From Pseudomonas neuropathica (GTDB lineage Bacteria > Pseudomonadota > Gammaproteobacteria > Pseudomonadales > Pseudomonadaceae), in NCBI RefSeq assembly GCF_015461835.1, contig NZ_JACOPX010000009.1, forward strand, positions 1-64,000: a DNA stretch of 64,000 bases, given 5' to 3'. Position numbers and translations under genes: made by a program. This document shows positions 61,211 to 64,000 of this stretch, in pieces (the first letter of the stretch is position 1; each line of letters opens with the position of its first letter). Under the pieces are notes generated by a model, which saw only the letters and a list, made by a program, of their open reading frames with translations, searched no databases and had not been told where the DNA came from.

Positions 61211-62789
61211 GGCCACCCACGCCGACAGCAAACAGGCGCAGCGCCTGCTGCGCCTTTATCATCTCTACCGCTTGAGCATCGGCATCACGCTGGTGCTGCT
61301 GATCTCCAGCAACATGGATAACCGCCTGCTGACGTCGGCCAACGACGAATTGTTGCGCGGTGGCAGTTGGCTGTATCTGATCCTCAACATTCTGTTGGTG
61401 GTGTTCCTTGAAAACACCCGACGGCCAGCGCAGCTGTTCAGTCTGGCCCTCGTCGATGTCCTGCTTTTATGCGGTTTGTTCTTTGCTGCGGGCGGCGTCG
61501 GCAGTGCGCTGGGCAATTTGCTGATTGTCTCCGTGGCGATCAGCAACACCCTGCTACGGCGGCGCATCGGGCTGTTGATCGCCGCCATCGGTGCGCTGGG
61601 CATCGTCGGCTCGAGTTTCCTGCTCGGCTTCAACCATGCCCTTAGCGCCAATGAATACTTGCAGGCCGGCACCCTCGGTGCGCTGTGCTTTGCCGCGTCG
61701 TTGCTGGTGCAGGGACTGATCCGCCGCCTCGAAGTCAGCGAAACCCTTGCCGAGCAACGTGCCAGTGAAGTGGTCAGCCTCGAAGCCCTCAACGCGCTGA
61801 TCCTGCAACGCATGCGCACCGGCATTCTGGTGCTCGACGAGGCGCGGCGGGTGCAACTGGCCAACCACAGCGCGCAAACCCTGCTTGCGCAGTCGCACCT
61901 TCAGGGGCATTTGATCGATGACTATTCCACGACGCTGGTCGATCGCCTGCAACTGTGGATGAACAACCCGACCTTGCGCCCGCAGAGCCTGAAAATCCCC
62001 GGCAACGGCCTGGAGCTGCAACCGAGCTTCATCGCCCTCGAACAGAGTCCCAACCAGCAGACCCTGGTATTTCTCGAAGACCTCGCGCAAATCGCCCAGC
62101 AAGCCCAGCAACTTAAGCTCGCCGCACTCGGGCGCCTGACCGCCGGCATCGCTCACGAGATCCGCAATCCGTTGGGCGCCATCAGTCATGCCGCGCAGCT
62201 ATTGGCTGAGTCCGAGGAACTCGATAGCGCGGATCGGCGTCTGACGCAGATCATTCAAGACCACTCCCAGCGCATGAACCGAGTCATCGAAAACGTCCTG
62301 CAACTGTCCCGCCGCCAGCAAAGCGCGCCGCAACGCCTGGATCTCAAGCCATGGCTGGAAAACTTCGTTGTCGAGAGTCGTGAACAGGCCAGCGAACGCC
62401 AGCAGATTCACCTGCGGATCAATTCGGGAGATTTCACCACGCTGATGGACCCGAACCAGCTCACGCAAATTCTCGACAATCTGTTACGCAACGGCTGGCG
62501 CCACAGCGCCCTGCTGCATGATCAGGCCGAAGTCTGGCTGTCGTTGTTCAGTGATCCCGACAGCCAGCTGGCGGTCCTCGAAGTGCAGGACAACGGCCCC
62601 GGCGTGCCTGCCGATGAACAGACACATCTGTTCGAACCCTTCTTCACCACCAGCAGCCAGGGCACCGGCCTTGGGCTTTATCTGTCCCGTGAGCTGTGCG
62701 AAAGCAACCAAGCGCGCCTAGACTTTCAGTCACGCCAAGGCGGCGGTTGCTTTCGCATCACCTTTGCTCACGGACGGAAACAAAGTTGA
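61200..62789 (+). CDS. pilS: PilS, sensor histidine kinase for pilin expression
   Basis: A 529-residue kinase that with PilR controls pilA and, in P. aeruginosa, senses pilin levels in the inner membrane. Six N-terminal helices (about residues 20-175), a PAS domain (about 190-300), phosphoacceptor His319 in GIAHEIRNPLG and ATPase boxes DNGPGVP and GTGLGLYLS are present. The GTG at 61200 places the histidine at 319, the position known for P. aeruginosa PilS. A TTG at 61179 is the alternative. The stop overlaps the pilR start. Confidence 0.93.
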   Translation: MIAEATHADSKQAQRLLRLYHLYRLSIGITLVLLISSNMDNRLLTSANDELLRGGSWLYLILNILLVVFLENTRRPAQLFSLALVDVLLLCGLFFAAGGVGSALGNLLIVSVAISNTLLRRRIGLLIAAIGALGIVGSSFLLGFNHALSANEYLQAGTLGALCFAASLLVQGLIRRLEVSETLAEQRASEVVSLEALNALILQRMRTGILVLDEARRVQLANHSAQTLLAQSHLQGHLIDDYSTTLVDRLQLWMNNPTLRPQSLKIPGNGLELQPSFIALEQSPNQQTLVFLEDLAQIAQQAQQLKLAALGRLTAGIAHEIRNPLGAISHAAQLLAESEELDSADRRLTQIIQDHSQRMNRVIENVLQLSRRQQSAPQRLDLKPWLENFVVESREQASERQQIHLRINSGDFTTLMDPNQLTQILDNLLRNGWRHSALLHDQAEVWLSLFSDPDSQLAVLEVQDNGPGVPADEQTHLFEPFFTTSSQGTGLGLYLSRELCESNQARLDFQSRQGGGCFRITFAHGRKQS

Positions 62790-64000
62790 ACACGAGCCCA
62801 CGGCAAAAAATCCTCATCGTCGACGATGAACCGGATATCCGCGAACTCCTGGAAATCACCTTGGGACGGATGAAACTCGACACCTACAGCGCGCGTAATC
62901 TGGCTGAAGCCCAAGCGCTGCTGAACCGCGAGAAATTCGATCTGTGCCTGACCGACATGCGCCTGCCCGATGGTACCGGGCTAGAGTTGGTGCAGCACAT
63001 CCAGCAACGCTATTCACAACTGCCGGTGGCGATGATCACCGCCTATGGCAGCCTGGAAACGGCCATCAACGCTTTGAAAGCAGGTGCTTTCGACTTCCTC
63101 ACCAAACCGGTGGACCTCACTCGTTTGCGCGAACTGGTCGGTACCGCCCTGCGTATGCCGGCGGCGGGAGGCAGCTTTACCTCCATCGATCGGCGCTTGC
63201 TTGGTGATTCGCCACCGATGCGCATTCTGCGCAAGCAAATCGACAAACTCGCTCGCAGTCAGGCGCCGGTGTACATCAGTGGCGAATCGGGCAGTGGCAA
63301 GGAACTGGTTGCGCGCCTGATTCATGGACAGGGGCCGCGCGCCAGCCAGCCGTTCGTACCGGTGAACTGCGGAGCGATCCCGACGGAACTGATGGAAAGC
63401 GAGTTTTTCGGCCATCGTAAAGGCAGTTTCACCGGCGCGGTCGAGGACAAGCCCGGGTTGTTTCAGGCAGCCCATGGCGGCACGTTGTTTCTCGATGAAG
63501 TGGCGGACTTGCCGTTGTCGATGCAGGTGAAGTTACTGCGCGCGATTCAGGAAAAAGCCGTGCGCAGTGTCGGCGGCCAGCAGGAAAGCGTGGTCGATGT
63601 GCGGATTCTCTGCGCCACGCACAAGGATCTCGATGCAGAGATCGCGGCCGAACGCTTTCGTCAGGACCTTTATTACCGCTTGAACGTGATCGAACTGCGC
63701 GTGCCGCCCTTGCGAGAGCGGCGCGATGACATCGAAGTGTTGGCGGCGCACATGCTCAAGCGTTTGGCCAAGGACACCGGCCAACCGGCAGCGCGTTTAC
63801 ATCCTCAGGCATTGGAAGCGCTGAAGAATTACCGGTTTCCGGGGAACGTGCGGGAGTTGGAAAACGTGCTTGAGCGGGCACACACCTTGTGTGAAAACCG
63901 CACGATCGAGGCTGAAGATTTACGTCTGAGCGAAGGCAACTGCGCGGCGGACGGCGGGATTGCCGATCTGACGCAGATCGACAATCTGGAAGATTATCTG
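62786..64000 (+). CDS. pilR: PilR, sigma54-dependent response regulator (cut by window end)
   Basis: The first 405 residues of an NtrC-family activator; the DNA-binding C-terminus is beyond the window. The start is a TTG that overlaps the pilS stop (TTGA) with a purine-rich GGACGGAAA upstream; this gives MNTSPRQKILIVDDEPDIRE. Receiver Asp57 in CLTDMRLPDG, Walker A GESGSGKE (near 170), the sigma54 loop as GSFTGA (Ser replacing the usual Ala) and [10 protein letters not shown] are seen. It should activate the sigma54 promoter of pilA at 42942-42957. Confidence 0.93.
   Translation, partial: MNTSPRQKILIVDDEPDIRELLEITLGRMKLDTYSARNLAEAQALLNREKFDLCLTDMRLPDGTGLELVQHIQQRYSQLPVAMITAYGSLETAINALKAGAFDFLTKPVDLTRLRELVGTALRMPAAGGSFTSIDRRLLGDSPPMRILRKQIDKLARSQAPVYISGESGSGKELVARLIHGQGPRASQPFVPVNCGAIPTELMESEFFGHRKGSFTGAVEDKPGLFQAAHGGTLFLDEVADLPLSMQVKLLRAIQEKAVRSVGGQQESVVDVRILCATHKDLDAEIAAERFRQDLYYRLNVIELRVPPLRERRDDIEVLAAHMLKRLAKDTGQPAARLHPQALEALKNYRFPGNVRELENVLERAHTLCENRTIEAEDLRLSEGNCAADGGIADLTQIDNLEDYL

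Overview
This window is a GC-rich stretch of a Pseudomonas chromosome, most likely from the P. fluorescens group. The call rests on gene order I recognise from Pseudomonas (msrPQ-pssA-ilvCHI, cbpA-prrF-phu, dksA-gluQ-cbrAB-crcZ-pcnB-folK-panBCD-pgi-acs, pilABCD-coaE-yacG, clpB-pgeF-rluD-bamD-pilSR), on two sRNAs typical of the genus (PrrF, CrcZ), and on many Pseudomonas-type REP pairs. It is core chromosome. I see no insertion sequence, prophage, integrase or CRISPR array.

Layout. Bases 1-225 carry two leftward rRNA-type promoters, so an rrn operon should start just outside the left edge. 226-6216 (minus strand) holds the periplasmic methionine sulfoxide repair pair msrPQ, phosphatidylserine synthase and the branched-chain amino acid genes ilvC-ilvH-ilvI with a long untranslated leader. 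6616-12673 holds small envelope proteins, the lipoprotein/YqcC pair, penicillin-binding protein 1b, a kinase-ATPase fusion and a pentapeptide protein. 12961-18310 is an iron and cyclic-nucleotide region: a cAMP-binding-type protein, the Fur-controlled PrrF sRNA, a haem ABC importer (phuTUV) with a frameshifted phuW, and a divergent Rieske protein. 18307-22065 holds sfsA, an aminotransferase, dksA and gluQ. 22143-27280 is the CbrAB carbon/nitrogen system: small cbrX, the transporter-kinase fusion CbrA, the sigma54 activator CbrB and its target sRNA CrcZ. 27450-36082 has RNA processing, folate, pantothenate, glucose-6-phosphate isomerase and acetyl-CoA synthetase genes. 36134-42166 has conserved proteins of less certain role. 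42462-47731 is the type IV pilus assembly cluster with coaE and yacG. 47738-52730 has small conserved genes, NDH-2 and an EF-hand protein with a Cys motif resembling metal-binding RiPP precursors. 52794-55000 holds a chemoreceptor and a four-gene tRNA operon. 55298-59674 is clpB-pgeF-rluD, and 59826-64000 is bamD, a small zinc-type protein and pilSR (pilR is cut by the window end).

How it works together. Three control circuits can be read from the DNA. Fur boxes sit over the PrrF promoter and between phuT and the Rieske gene (iron). CbrB encodes the activator of the sigma54 promoter in front of CrcZ, which carries repeated A-rich Hfq/Crc decoy motifs (catabolite repression). PilS/PilR at the right end are the family regulators of the sigma54 promoter seen in front of pilA. 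Stable-RNA promoters (rrn and tRNA) and a sigma32 promoter for clpB are also visible. The most unusual items are the EF-hand/EGKCGEGKCG protein without its usual modification genes nearby, the phuW frameshift, the duplicated tRNA-Pro behind an internal terminator, and an orphan CbiM-like membrane protein lacking the N-terminal metal motif.
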